A DNA stretch of 64,000 bases from the NCBI RefSeq assembly GCF_001586775.1, contig NZ_LQXS01000003.1, forward strand, positions 434,001 to 498,000, written 5' to 3'. Shown here piece by piece: positions 46,891 to 56,525 of the stretch (within the stretch, counting starts at the first letter, position 1; every line of letters begins with the position of its first letter). The translations under genes were made by a program, and so were the position numbers. This DNA is from Sphingobacterium populi. GTDB lineage: Bacteria > Bacteroidota > Bacteroidia > Sphingobacteriales > Sphingobacteriaceae. The notes beneath the pieces are model-generated. The model ran no database searches. It had not been told where the DNA came from and saw nothing but the letters and a program-made list of their open reading frames with translations.

Positions 46891-48036
46891 TTATTTCCAA
46901 GAAGTTTGTTTTCTGTTTCTGTTAAATAGGCCATTAAGGCATATGAAAAAGTAAAAGAGTAGATCGAGCACGGGCAACCATAGTAGCAAATCTCGAACAG
47001 CTAACTTACGGAACACATAGCCATAGACCGTATATTGAGCCAGCAAGCGTAACAGATATACCGCTAAAGGCACGTACCACATGTGTGGCAGAAGTGCGGC
47101 TGAGACGCCCAACGAGGCGTAAAAAAATAGTGCAGATACCAGTTGCGTCGCGAGCATCCATTTGTGACGTGATTTGTACATCACCGAGGCACCGGCATGT
47201 CGAGCTTTTTGTTTGTAATAACTTTTCCAAGTGAGCTTGGGAATAGAATACATATGCGCCTGTGGCGAAATCGCAATGGTCGTGTTGGTTGCATTACTAT
47301 TCTGATTCACAAAAAGATCGTCATCACCAGATTTGATATGCATATGTGCGTTGAATCCTTTGCCTTTATAGAATAAAGATTTGGTATAGGCTAAGTTTCG
47401 CCCAACTCCCATATAGGCATCGCCTTTCAGTGCGTAAGACAAATAATTCATGGCTGTGTGCGTGGTTTCAAAACGGATCAATTTGTTCAACAAACCACGA
47501 TGTTTGAAGTAAGGAGAATAGCCCAATATGATTTCTTTGTCTTCGGCAAACGGAGCAACCATCAGGTGTAACCACTGTGTAGTAGCAGGCTCGCAGTCGG
47601 CGTCAGTAAATACCAAATGCTCGTATTTAGCTGCTTTAATCCCGATCGTAAGCGTGAATTTTTTGGTGTGTTTAAGGCGTATGTGTTCGCCGATGTCTAC
47701 TATTTTAAGATGGGCGTATGTTGAGGCCATTTCCCGAAGAAGCCATTGTGTTTCATCGTCAGAGCAATCATTTACCACCACGACCTCAAAAGTGGGATAA
47801 CTTTGCTGAAGAATAAGCGGTAAGAATTTTTTAAGATTATCGTATTCATTATATGCACTGATGATCACAGATACAGGAGGCAAAGTTTGCTCATTTGCGG
47901 ATTCCGTGATACGGTGCGCAGCCAGTTTGCTGTATACAAAAAGGATATAATATAACTGAATACAAAAAAATATCCCCAAAGATAGGTATGCGGCATATGG
48001 CCAATAAGAGACGGTCGCTTCGATTGGAAAAAACAT
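46891..48036 (-). CDS. Membrane glycosyltransferase, GT2 family
   Basis: 381 residues from the ATG at 48036 (the upstream TTG at 48045 lies inside the -7 box). One N-terminal membrane helix (about 14-35), a GT-A domain (about 50-280) with VIISAYNEYDNL, VNDCSDDETQW, the DxD-type FTDADCEP and a KARHAG acceptor motif, and three C-terminal helices (about 295-375). Such processive or semi-processive enzymes build polysaccharides or glycolipids; acceptor unknown. rsmG follows after 1 base. Confidence 0.9.
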   Translation of the reverse strand: MFFPIEATVSYWPYAAYLSLGIFFCIQLYYILFVYSKLAAHRITESANEQTLPPVSVIISAYNEYDNLKKFLPLILQQSYPTFEVVVVNDCSDDETQWLLREMASTYAHLKIVDIGEHIRLKHTKKFTLTIGIKAAKYEHLVFTDADCEPATTQWLHLMVAPFAEDKEIILGYSPYFKHRGLLNKLIRFETTHTAMNYLSYALKGDAYMGVGRNLAYTKSLFYKGKGFNAHMHIKSGDDDLFVNQNSNATNTTIAISPQAHMYSIPKLTWKSYYKQKARHAGASVMYKSRHKWMLATQLVSALFFYASLGVSAALLPHMWYVPLAVYLLRLLAQYTVYGYVFRKLAVRDLLLWLPVLDLLFYFFICLNGLFNRNRKQTSWK

Positions 48037-48042
48037 AAGCTG

Positions 48043-48050
48043 CAAAGATA
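48043..48050 (-). promoter_or_regulatory. GT2 gene -7 box, abutting the start codon
   Basis: TATCTTTG on the minus strand; its G is 7 bases before the ATG at 48036. This box decides the start and implies a leaderless message. Confidence 0.55.
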
Positions 48051-48188
48051 ATGCTATTTACTACCTGATGACAGCTATCTTCAAGAAAAGTTTGGTCGTA
48101 ATTATCTGACCCCATGTAAACCAAGTTACCGCCAACTTGTCTAAATATAAAAAGTGCTATATTAGAAGGCTTAAAAAACACACAACTC

Positions 48189-48800
48189 ATGACAAACAAA
48201 CGCACGAATCGGCTATTGGTATTATTAATGATTACGGTACTCATTTCCGCCTGTGGATCCCTAAATCCGGCAAAGCAGGTAGATATGTTAAAGAGCTATA
48301 ATTACGATGTTGAGTCAGTAACTGGTCTTACGATTGCTGGCCGCTCGGCGCAAGGATTGTTAGAAGGAAATGGTACCTCCTTAAATATGAATGCCCTTCC
48401 TGGACTAGCGCTTGGGATTCTGCGCAAAGATCTGCCCTTAGCTGCGGTGGTGAATATGAAAGTGAGCAATCCAACTACTAATGTGACCGGTATTAACGCT
48501 TTTAAATATCTCATCGAAATTAAAGGTAAGCCATTCTTCGAAGGTACAGTAGATCGTGTTGTACGACTAAATCAGGGTGAAAGTGCGGTAGTACCGCTCA
48601 CCTTCAATGCGAACCTATTTGGCGTAGTCGACGAAAATCGTGGTATCGAAGGATTATTATCCGACCTACTTACCCGTGAAGGTCAAGGTGCGGTCGTACT
48701 AAAAATTAAGCCTTCAATTTCGCTGGCAGGGAGCAATATCTTCTATCCTGGTTATATCACAATAGACAATGATTTGTTAAAAAGCCTCAGCAAGCGATAA
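48189..48800 (+). CDS. Lipoprotein with LEA-type 2-like domain
   Basis: 203 residues with a lipoprotein signal ending at C22 (LISACGS). The mature part (about 45-200) has the alternating strand pattern AAVVNMKVSNPTTNVTGINAFKYLIEIKGKPFFEG seen in LEA2/water-stress beta-sandwich domains. Function unknown; probably an outer-membrane lipoprotein (inference). It is divergent from the GT2 gene. Confidence 0.8.
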   Translation: MTNKRTNRLLVLLMITVLISACGSLNPAKQVDMLKSYNYDVESVTGLTIAGRSAQGLLEGNGTSLNMNALPGLALGILRKDLPLAAVVNMKVSNPTTNVTGINAFKYLIEIKGKPFFEGTVDRVVRLNQGESAVVPLTFNANLFGVVDENRGIEGLLSDLLTREGQGAVVLKIKPSISLAGSNIFYPGYITIDNDLLKSLSKR

Positions 48801-48811
48801 GGCAATATGCG

Positions 48812-48838
48812 CAGCGGAGATCGCTTAGTTCCCCGCTG
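48812..48838 (+). terminator. Weak terminator-like hairpin after the LEA-type lipoprotein gene
   Basis: CAGCGG and CCGCTG pair 12 bases after the stop, with a 15-base loop; no strong T run. Low support. Confidence 0.3.
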
Positions 48839-48891
48839 TTAATAATTCTTAAGATTGCTGTAGCAACTCAGTTTTCTGCCGAAAATAATCG

Positions 48892-48899
48892 TACTTTTG
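48892..48899 (+). promoter_or_regulatory. tgt operon -7 box
   Basis: TACTTTTG, 20 bases before the repaired tgt ATG at 48920. Confidence 0.55.
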
Positions 48900-48919
48900 C
48901 ACTCGTTTAGAGGGAATAG

Positions 48920-50049
48920 ATGAAATTTACGCTTCAAGCACAAGACAAACTTTCGAAGCTCGCGCCGGAGAAATGGAGACCGCACACGGTACGATACAGA
49001 CACCTATTTTTATGCCTGTTGGCACTGCAGCTACGGTGAAAGCCGTGCATATGCACGAATTGGTGAACGACATTCAAGCTCAGATCATTTTAGGCAATAC
49101 TTACCATTTGTATTTGCGGCCAGGACTGGACGTATTGCAAAAAGCGGGTGGATTGCACAAATTCAATAACTGGAAAGGTCCTATATTGACCGATTCTGGT
49201 GGTTACCAAGTGTATTCGCTGACAGAGGTGCGCAAAATTAAAGAAGAGGGCGTTACCTTTCGTTCTCACATCGATGGTTCTAAGCATTTGTTTACACCAG
49301 AGAATGTGATGGATACGCAGCGCATCATCGGTGCGGATATTATCATGGCCTTCGATGAGTGTACACCGTATCCTTGTGATTACAACTACGCCCGCCGCTC
49401 ATTAGATATGACGCATCGTTGGCTCAAACGTTGCTGTGACCGATTTGATTCTACCACACCGCATTATGGCTACGACCAAACGTTGTTTCCGATAGTGCAG
49501 GGATCCGTTTATAAAGATTTGCGCGAAAAATCGGCAGAGGTAATCGCATCTTTCGAAAGAGAAGGGAATGCAATCGGTGGGTTGTCTGTCGGCGAACCGG
49601 CGCATGAGATGTACGCGATGACCGAAGTCGTTACGAAGATCTTGCCAGAACACAAACCGCGTTATTTAATGGGCGTGGGTACACCGGTTAATATTCTAGA
49701 AAATATTGCTTTGGGTATTGATATGTTTGATTGTGTCATGCCAACGCGTAATGCGCGCAACGGTATGCTTTTCACTAAAGAAGGTATTATCAATATTAAG
49801 AATAAGAAATGGGCGGACGATTTTAGTCCGATCGAAGCCAATAGTGATTTATTGGTCGATCAGATTCATAGCAAAGCCTATTTGCGCCATTTGATTCGTT
49901 CGCAGGAGATATTGGGAGCGCAAATCGCTTCCTTACACAATCTGCATTTCTACCTTTGGTTAGTGAAAGAAGCTCGCGAAAAAATTATCGACGGCACTTT
50001 CTATGCTTGGAAAGAAAAAATGGTGAAAGTGTTAGATCAACGTTTGTAA
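48920..50049 (+). pseudogene. tgt: Queuine tRNA-ribosyltransferase, frameshifted near the N-terminus
   Basis: Exchanges G34 for preQ1 in GUN anticodons, a step of queuosine synthesis; QueH later finishes it. The long frame starts only at 48973 (METAHGTIQTPIF), 13 residues or more too late. The true N-terminus MKFTLQAQDKLSKARAGE begins at the ATG 48920, in another frame; one missing A at 48956-48957 separates them, giving 376 residues when restored. Core motifs are present: DSGGYQVYS with the catalytic-site Asp, GGLSVGE, and the zinc-ligand region CVMPTRNARNG. Followed by lptG after 7 bases. Confidence 0.93.
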
Positions 50050-50056
50050 GTTCGAG

Positions 50057-51139
50057 ATGAAAATTATTGATCGCTATATCATCGGAAAATACCTAACCAC
50101 GTTTGTGTTTACGGTATGTATCTTCTGTTTGGTGATTGTTATTTTCGATTTTTCAGAAAAAGTAGACGATTTCAATAAAAATCGTGCTACCATGACGCAG
50201 GTTTTTACGTTGTACTATGCAGTTGGTAGTTTGCCATTCTTCATCAATATGCTGACCCCACTGCTGAACTTTATTGCAGTTATTTTCTTTACCTCCAAAA
50301 TGGCCGATCAGACCGAGATCGTTCCGATATTGAATGGAGGTATGAGCTTTTACCGCATGCTTCGCCCATATATGTTCTGTGCTGGGCTTATTTGTGGGAT
50401 GATTTTATTGTCCAACTTATATGTAATCCCGTATACAAACAAGGTCAAAGTAGATTTCGAAAACGTGTACGTAAAGCCGCATAAAGTAAGTACCACATCC
50501 TCTTCTACACATATGCAATTGGACTCGAATACCTATGTATACATGGGTACTTTCGAAACCAAAACTAGCGTAGGATATAACTTCGCCATCGAAAAATTTG
50601 ATGGAGACATCTTGACCGAGAAGCTGATGGCAGATCGCATTACCTGGGATTCAGTGGCCAATAAATGGTCCATTCACAATTATACGACACGATATATTGA
50701 TGGACTTCACGAAAGAATGGAAGCCGGTGAACAACGAGATACCACGTTGGATATGCGGCCCAAGGATTTTGAAGTCTATGAGAATGTCTTTACCACAATG
50801 AGTCAAGCTGATCTCAATGAGCGTATTCTAAAGGAAGAAACACGAGGTACGGGGATGATGAACGAACTGTTACTCGAAAAATACAAGCGTTTTATCAACC
50901 CATTTTCCGCATTCATCCTGACGTTGATTGGCGTGTCTTTATCCTCCAAGAAAGTGCGCGGTGGTATAGGCGTAAGCTTGGGTGTGGGGATTGGCTTGAG
51001 CTGTATTTATGTGGTGTTAGAACGATTTTCCACGATGTTTTCCGTAAAAGGAGGACTAGATCCCCTGATCTCCGTCCTCATTCCTAATGTGCTGTTTCTC
51101 GTCTTGAGTATTTATTTAATGATCAAGGCTCCCAAGTAA
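50057..51139 (+). CDS. LptF/LptG-family permease
   Basis: Inner-membrane half of the LPS exporter LptB2FG. 360 residues: three N-terminal helices (about 15-120), a periplasmic beta-jellyroll domain (about 130-260), and three C-terminal helices (about 270-358). The DRYIIGKYL start and NPFSAFILTLIGVSLSSKK stretch are typical. Whether it is the LptF or LptG partner is not decided. Follows tgt by 7 bases, an arrangement I recall from other Bacteroidota; LPS-linked function fits the outer-membrane lifestyle. Confidence 0.9.
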   Translation: MKIIDRYIIGKYLTTFVFTVCIFCLVIVIFDFSEKVDDFNKNRATMTQVFTLYYAVGSLPFFINMLTPLLNFIAVIFFTSKMADQTEIVPILNGGMSFYRMLRPYMFCAGLICGMILLSNLYVIPYTNKVKVDFENVYVKPHKVSTTSSSTHMQLDSNTYVYMGTFETKTSVGYNFAIEKFDGDILTEKLMADRITWDSVANKWSIHNYTTRYIDGLHERMEAGEQRDTTLDMRPKDFEVYENVFTTMSQADLNERILKEETRGTGMMNELLLEKYKRFINPFSAFILTLIGVSLSSKKVRGGIGVSLGVGIGLSCIYVVLERFSTMFSVKGGLDPLISVLIPNVLFLVLSIYLMIKAPK

Positions 51140-51166
51140 TTTTTTTCTCAATTTTCTTAATTAATA

Positions 51167-52063
51167 ATGGCTAAATCTGGCGCTAGTCGCAATGTGCTGA
51201 TTCTACACTTTACGGTGTTGATCTGGGGATTTACAGGTGTTTTGGGAGAGCTAATCTCCGTCTCGGCGTTGCATTTGGTGTGGTACCGCGTGCTGATTGC
51301 TGCAATAGCCCTGTTTGTATATTTAGTGTGGTCCAAGAAAAGCTTAATTGTGCCTTTAAAACAGGTACTTCAATTTTTAGGTGTGGGCTTAGTAGTAGGG
51401 CTGCATTGGGTGCTTTTCTTTCACTCAATAAAGATATCGACCGTGTCGGTTACGTTAGTCAGTTTGTCTTCAGTAACGCTGTTTACGGCCGTACTTGAGC
51501 CACTCATCAATCGCAAGCGAATCGAGATGTCGGATGTGTTGATCGGCTTACTAATTATCTTGGGAATTTATCTCATTTTTAAGTTTGAATTCCAGTATTT
51601 CTGGGGTATAGTTTTGGGCTTGATCGCGGCTTTATGCGCTAGCATATTTGGCATATACAATGCACGCATGGTCAAGACAGCAGATCCCACGATCATCAGC
51701 TTTTACGAAATGATTGGCGCGGTGCTTGGTGTTAGTATTTTGCTAGGTATCTCTGGTGGTTTTGATGCCCAAATGTTGCTTCATCAGACCGACATTGTTT
51801 ACTTATTAGTACTGGGCGTGCTGTGTACTGCGGTGGCGTATGTTTTGGCCGTTTCTGTCATGCGCGAAGTGTCTGCTTTTACTGTGGCGCTGGCTACGAA
51901 TCTAGAGCCCGTTTATGGAATAATGCTCGCTTTGTTGCTTTTTGGTCAAAAAGAGGCAATGAGTACCGGTTTTTATGCCGGTGCAGTTTTAGTCTTGATG
52001 GCGGTATTTATGTATCCCTACTTCAAAAACCGGTGGATCGGGAGGCGGTTGCTAGTGAGATAG
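51167..52063 (+). CDS. EamA-family (DMT) transporter
   Basis: 298 residues with ten predicted membrane helices in two five-helix repeats, the drug/metabolite transporter pattern. Motifs include the LIWGFTGVLGE start and the second repeat LATNLEPVYGIMLALLLFGQ. Exporters of amino acids or metabolites belong here; substrate unknown. Probably cotranscribed with tgt-lptG (27-base gap). Confidence 0.9.
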   Translation: MAKSGASRNVLILHFTVLIWGFTGVLGELISVSALHLVWYRVLIAAIALFVYLVWSKKSLIVPLKQVLQFLGVGLVVGLHWVLFFHSIKISTVSVTLVSLSSVTLFTAVLEPLINRKRIEMSDVLIGLLIILGIYLIFKFEFQYFWGIVLGLIAALCASIFGIYNARMVKTADPTIISFYEMIGAVLGVSILLGISGGFDAQMLLHQTDIVYLLVLGVLCTAVAYVLAVSVMREVSAFTVALATNLEPVYGIMLALLLFGQKEAMSTGFYAGAVLVLMAVFMYPYFKNRWIGRRLLVR

Positions 52064-52095
52064 TTTAGTATACCCGATAATCTGTTAATTATCCG

Positions 52096-52103
52096 TAACT
52101 TTG
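52096..52103 (+). promoter_or_regulatory. der -7 box
   Basis: TAACTTTG, giving a leader of about 65-70 nt before the der start at 52174. Confidence 0.55.
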
Positions 52104-52127
52104 CCCACCTTAAAAATATGTATATCT

Positions 52128-52159
52128 TTAGTGGGTATTGTGAGGAGCAACCCCACTAA
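52128..52159 (+). promoter_or_regulatory. Hairpin in the der leader
   Basis: An 8-bp stem (TTAGTGGG/CCCACTAA) with a TTG/CAA inner pair in the transcribed leader, ending 14 bases before the ATG. No T run follows, so it is not a terminator. It may affect translation or mRNA stability; role unknown. Confidence 0.4.
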
Positions 52160-52173
52160 CAAAATAAAATAGT

Positions 52174-53478
52174 ATGGCAAATATTGTTGCAATCGTTGGA
52201 AGACCGAATGTCGGTAAATCTACTCTTTTTAATCGTCTGACGGAAAGTCGGAAAGCGATTGTGGATGATTTTAGTGGTGTTACGAGAGATCGTCACTACG
52301 AAGTCGCCGAATGGATCGGTAAAAAATTTACCGCTATTGATACCGGCGGTTTTGTACATGGTTCTGATGATATCTTCGAAGAAGCCATTCGCGATCAAGT
52401 GCATATCGCCATCGAAGAAGCTACGGTGATTATCTTCATGGTCGACGTGACCACGGGAATAACCGATTTGGATGATGAGATTGCAGACTTGTTGAGAAGA
52501 AGTTCGAAACCAGTCTACGTTGTAGCTAATAAAGTCGATCATGCGAAATTGCATCACGATTCAGCGGAGTTTTATGCATTTGGATTAGGCGAAATATATA
52601 ACGTTTCTGCGGCTACTGGTTCTGGAACGGGTGAATTGCTGGATGCGGTCGTATCCCATTTCCCTGAAGAAGAAGAAGTCGAAGAAGATGAATTACCAAA
52701 ATTCACCATCGTAGGTCGTCCAAACGTTGGTAAATCTTCGTTGACGAATGCCTTATTAGGTGTTGATCGTAATATTGTGACGCCGATTGCGGGTACTACG
52801 CGCGATTCGATTCGTATACATTACAACCAATTTGGTCACGAGTTTTTGATGATTGATACCGCCGGATTACGCCGTAAATCTAAGGTGAACGAAGACATTG
52901 AGTTTTACTCGGTCATGCGTACGATCAAAGCATTGGAAGATTCGGATGTAGTGATCTTGATGTTGGATGCCAATGATGGTATCGAAGCTCAGGATATCAA
53001 TATATTTCACCTCGCTGAAAAGAATAAAAAAGGAGTACTGATCTTAGTAAACAAATGGGACACCATTGAGAAAGATCATAAGACAGCCGTAGAATTCAAG
53101 CAACGTATCTTAGACAAATTGGCCCCATTCAATGATGTGCCGGTATTGTTTACCTCTGTAACTGAGAAGCAACGTATCTTCAAGACGGTAGAAACCGCCA
53201 TGGAAGTGTATCAAAATAAGATCAGAAGAATTCCTACTTCGAAGTTGAATGAAGTGATGTTGGAGATAATCGCCCATTATCCGCCTCCGGCAACCAAAGG
53301 GAAGCATATCAAGATCAAATACATTACGCAGTTGCCAGGTAGATCACCTATGTTTGCCTTCTTCTGTAACTTGCCACAGTATATCAAAGATCCGTACAAG
53401 CGCTTTATTGAAAATAAACTGCGCGAGAATTTTGATTTCGCTGGTGTACCCATTCAGATTTTCTTTAGACAAAAATAA
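52174..53478 (+). CDS. der: GTPase Der (EngA)
   Basis: Ribosome assembly GTPase acting on the 50S subunit. 434 residues: two tandem G domains with GRPNVGKST (about 9-17) and GRPNVGKSS (about 185-193), the NKVD/NKWD specificity motifs, and a C-terminal KH-like domain (about 350-434) ending in the usual FFRQK. First gene of der-cysS-NTF2-ispF (gaps 19, 29 and 6 bases). Confidence 0.98.
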   Translation: MANIVAIVGRPNVGKSTLFNRLTESRKAIVDDFSGVTRDRHYEVAEWIGKKFTAIDTGGFVHGSDDIFEEAIRDQVHIAIEEATVIIFMVDVTTGITDLDDEIADLLRRSSKPVYVVANKVDHAKLHHDSAEFYAFGLGEIYNVSAATGSGTGELLDAVVSHFPEEEEVEEDELPKFTIVGRPNVGKSSLTNALLGVDRNIVTPIAGTTRDSIRIHYNQFGHEFLMIDTAGLRRKSKVNEDIEFYSVMRTIKALEDSDVVILMLDANDGIEAQDINIFHLAEKNKKGVLILVNKWDTIEKDHKTAVEFKQRILDKLAPFNDVPVLFTSVTEKQRIFKTVETAMEVYQNKIRRIPTSKLNEVMLEIIAHYPPPATKGKHIKIKYITQLPGRSPMFAFFCNLPQYIKDPYKRFIENKLRENFDFAGVPIQIFFRQK

Positions 53479-53497
53479 CGAAGACATTCCCCACTTT

Positions 53498-54970
53498 ATG
53501 TTACAGCATAATCTATCGCTCTATAATACGCTTACTCGCAAGAAAGAAAAGTTTGAGCCCATTCATCCAACGTCGGTTGGGATGTATGTATGCGGGCCTA
53601 CCGTGTACAGCGATGTGCATTTGGGTAATTGTCGTACGTTCGTATCTTTTGATCTGATTTTTAGGTATTTAACCCATTTGGGTTACAAAGTACGTTATGT
53701 GCGTAATATTACCGATGCGGGTCATTTGGAAGGCGATAATGATGAGGGTGATGACAAATTTGCGAAAAAAGCGAAGCTAGAACAACTAGAGCCGATGGAG
53801 ATTGTACAAAAGTATACGATCGGCTTTCATGATGTACTTCGCCTGTTTAATACTATTCCGCCAAGCATAGAGCCTACAGCTACTGGTCATATCTCTGAGC
53901 AGATCGAAATGGTACAGCAGATTATAAAAAATGGCTACGCCTACGAAGTAAATGGAACTGTCTATTTTGACGTAGATCGCTATACCAAAGAGCATAATTA
54001 TACGATCCTGACCAACCGTAATCTCGACGATTTGTTGAACAATACGCGAGAATTGGGTGGGCAGGATGAAAAACGCAATCGTTTAGATTTTGCACTGTGG
54101 ATCAAGGCCAAGCCAGAGCATATCATGCGCTGGCCAGCGCCGTGGAGCGTAGGTTTTCCGGGCTGGCATATCGAATGTTCGGCGATGAGCCGCAAATATC
54201 TGGGCGATCAATTTGATATCCACGGCGGTGGAATGGATCTAGCGGCTACGCATCATACCAACGAGATTGCACAATCGCAAGCGTGTAATCATACTACGCC
54301 ATCCAAATACTGGATGCATACAAATATGCTCACCGTAAATGGTGCGCGCATGTCAAAATCTGCGGGCAATGGTTTTCTTCCTGGAGAGTTATTCACGGGG
54401 AATCATCCCTTATTAGACCGCGGTTATTCGCCGATGTCAGTACGTTTTTTCATGCTACAAGCGCATTATCGTAGTACATTAGATTTTTCCAACGAAGCAT
54501 TGGATGCTGCTGATAAAGGTTTCAAAAGACTTTTGACTTCGATTAATCTGCTAGATAAAATTGTACCGAGCAAAAAATCGACAATTCCGAGTTTGGATGA
54601 TATCCAAGCACGAAGTTATGCTGCGTTAGATGACGATTTCAACAGCCCTGTACTCATAGCTGAACTGTTTGAAGTAGTTCGTATTATCAATTCGGTGTAC
54701 GATGGTAAACTCACCATTTCGGAGTCAGACCGGGAAAAGCTCAAATCATACATTCAAGCATTCGTTTTCGATGTTTTGGGATTGAAAGATGACCAGACAG
54801 GTACAGAAGATGGCAGCGCTGAAGGTTTGATGCAATTAATCATTCAAATCCGAAACGAAGCTAAACAGAACAAAGATTTTGCTACCTCAGATCGTATCCG
54901 CGATGAACTTCATGCACTGGGTATTCAATTGAAAGACAGTAAAGACGGTACACTTTGGAATAAGATTTGA
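53498..54970 (+). CDS. cysS: Cysteine--tRNA ligase
   Basis: Class I synthetase charging tRNA-Cys. The open frame reaches back to 53354 inside der, but I choose the ATG at 53498 (491 residues, MLQHNLSLYNTLTRKKE), which is family-like and lies 19 bases after the der stop. Motifs: zinc Cys and GPTVYSDVHLGN (HIGH variant HLGN), WHIECSAMS with the second zinc Cys, and the KMSKS loop as ARMSKSAGN. Confidence 0.97.
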   Translation: MLQHNLSLYNTLTRKKEKFEPIHPTSVGMYVCGPTVYSDVHLGNCRTFVSFDLIFRYLTHLGYKVRYVRNITDAGHLEGDNDEGDDKFAKKAKLEQLEPMEIVQKYTIGFHDVLRLFNTIPPSIEPTATGHISEQIEMVQQIIKNGYAYEVNGTVYFDVDRYTKEHNYTILTNRNLDDLLNNTRELGGQDEKRNRLDFALWIKAKPEHIMRWPAPWSVGFPGWHIECSAMSRKYLGDQFDIHGGGMDLAATHHTNEIAQSQACNHTTPSKYWMHTNMLTVNGARMSKSAGNGFLPGELFTGNHPLLDRGYSPMSVRFFMLQAHYRSTLDFSNEALDAADKGFKRLLTSINLLDKIVPSKKSTIPSLDDIQARSYAALDDDFNSPVLIAELFEVVRIINSVYDGKLTISESDREKLKSYIQAFVFDVLGLKDDQTGTEDGSAEGLMQLIIQIRNEAKQNKDFATSDRIRDELHALGIQLKDSKDGTLWNKI

Positions 54971-54999
54971 TATTAGGCAGCTGTTAATAAAAATACGAT

Positions 55000-55860
55000 A
55001 TGAGATTTTTAAGCGCAATAGCGTTCATCTTTAATTTATGGGTTACAAGTGCTGCATTTGGTCAACTGCCGAATAAAGTCGGAAGTTTGATCACAGTAGA
55101 TCGTAATGCATCAAACCTATCGAGCAGAGAAAATCCGCATGCAGGATTGACCTCCATTGTAGATAAGGAATCTTCTTTCTTTGTGCCATCTCGTGTTAAT
55201 GCGCTCAATTATTTGAATAACCGACCAAATCTTCCAGATGTATTGAGCTGGGCGCCAAATTTTGCCTTAGTATCGCGTAGTATGGACTGGGGAGTCACAT
55301 CGGGTGCTCAGCAATATCAGCGCACAGGCGCGATTAAGCGATATGGTCAATATGTGACGGTATGGCGTAGAGATAAAAAAGGTAAGTGGCGTGTGCATGT
55401 TCGTGCCGAAGTTGAAAACTATGGTAAACAGAAAGCGGCTGACCTAGAATATTTCGAGCCAGACGATAAGGATTATCTGAAGCACCGTTCGATGGTTCGC
55501 TTGAACCAACGGGAAGAAGTCGTTTTGCAAACAGATAAATTATTTTCACATATCTTGAAGGCTGATACGCGTACAGGATACGACGAGTTTTTGGCAGATG
55601 ATGTACGCTATTATTTTCCTTGGCAACCTGAAATCGTTGGTCGAAAGAACGTAATTGATATGTTTACCAAAGAGCGAATCGAGATCGATACCGAAGCGGA
55701 AGATGTCGGGCGAGCATATAGTGGTGAATTTGCTTATACCTCTGGGACAGCTACCGTTGGATTGAAGGACAAAGTTGTCAAATTTAATTACGTACGCATT
55801 TGGCAACTCAAGAATGATTATCAATGGAAAGTCATTCTGGAGATGATGTTTGAAAGATAA
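55000..55860 (+). CDS. Secreted protein with tandem NTF2-like domains
   Basis: 286 residues with a signal peptide (1-22, cleaved after AFG). The mature protein has two cone-like repeats: about 35-145 and 170-286. The second is a good match to SnoaL/DUF4440 patterns (RKNVIDMFTKERI, a FNYVRIWQLKND strand, WKVILEM end). Function unknown; such exported NTF2-like proteins may bind small ligands. Lies inside the der-cysS-ispF cluster. Confidence 0.82.
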   Translation: MRFLSAIAFIFNLWVTSAAFGQLPNKVGSLITVDRNASNLSSRENPHAGLTSIVDKESSFFVPSRVNALNYLNNRPNLPDVLSWAPNFALVSRSMDWGVTSGAQQYQRTGAIKRYGQYVTVWRRDKKGKWRVHVRAEVENYGKQKAADLEYFEPDDKDYLKHRSMVRLNQREEVVLQTDKLFSHILKADTRTGYDEFLADDVRYYFPWQPEIVGRKNVIDMFTKERIEIDTEAEDVGRAYSGEFAYTSGTATVGLKDKVVKFNYVRIWQLKNDYQWKVILEMMFER

Positions 55861-55866
55861 GATACT

Positions 55867-56355
55867 ATGGCAAAGATACGAGTAGGATTTGGATTTGATG
55901 TGCATCAAATGAAGGCTGATCACCCGTTTTGGGTAGGTGGAGTGCAATTAGAACACTATGCCGGAGCATATGGTCATTCGGATGCTGATGTTCTGATTCA
56001 CGCAATCTGTGATGCCTTATTAGGAGCTGCTAATCTGGAAGATATTGGCTATCATTTTCCTAATACAGATGAAAAGTGGAAAGGAATTTCCAGTTTAGTT
56101 CTATTGGAAAAAACAGTTGAATTGATTGCCGAAAAGGGATGGAAAATGGAAAATATCGACGCTATGCTGTGTCTCGAAGCGCCAAAGATTAAACCCTATA
56201 TTCCGCAAATGAAGCAAGCAATTTCTCAATATAGTGGGTTACCAGTTGAAGATATTTCAATAAAAGCCACAACCAATGAAACTTTGGGCTTCATTGGTCG
56301 TGAAGAGGGAGTGGTAGCTTACGCTGTTTGCTTAATTCAGAAAGATACGGTATAG
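55867..56355 (+). CDS. ispF: 2-C-methyl-D-erythritol 2,4-cyclodiphosphate synthase
   Basis: Makes MEcPP in the MEP pathway of isoprenoid synthesis. 162 residues with the metal-binding D and H in FDVHQM near the N-terminus, the GHSDADVLIHAICDALLGAA motif and the DIGYHFPNTDEKWKG loop. 6 bases after the NTF2-like gene. Other MEP genes are not in the window. Confidence 0.97.
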   Translation: MAKIRVGFGFDVHQMKADHPFWVGGVQLEHYAGAYGHSDADVLIHAICDALLGAANLEDIGYHFPNTDEKWKGISSLVLLEKTVELIAEKGWKMENIDAMLCLEAPKIKPYIPQMKQAISQYSGLPVEDISIKATTNETLGFIGREEGVVAYAVCLIQKDTV

Positions 56356-56525
56356 ATCTGGCATAGCGATCTTTTTGCAGATTTTCATTCAAACCAAATG
56401 AATTGCTTTTAAATCAATAAATTACCTAGCAGGGCGATTATATTCAGAGCAAATATGTAACTTAGAGCGTTAAGGGCACTTTTTGAGAAAAATCGCTCCA
56501 GCTTGCCTTTTGAATATAATCTATT

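Noticed and set aside
53354..53497. Upstream extension of cysS into der
   Set aside because: Not family-like; the ATG at 53498 fits other CysRS and lies after the der stop.
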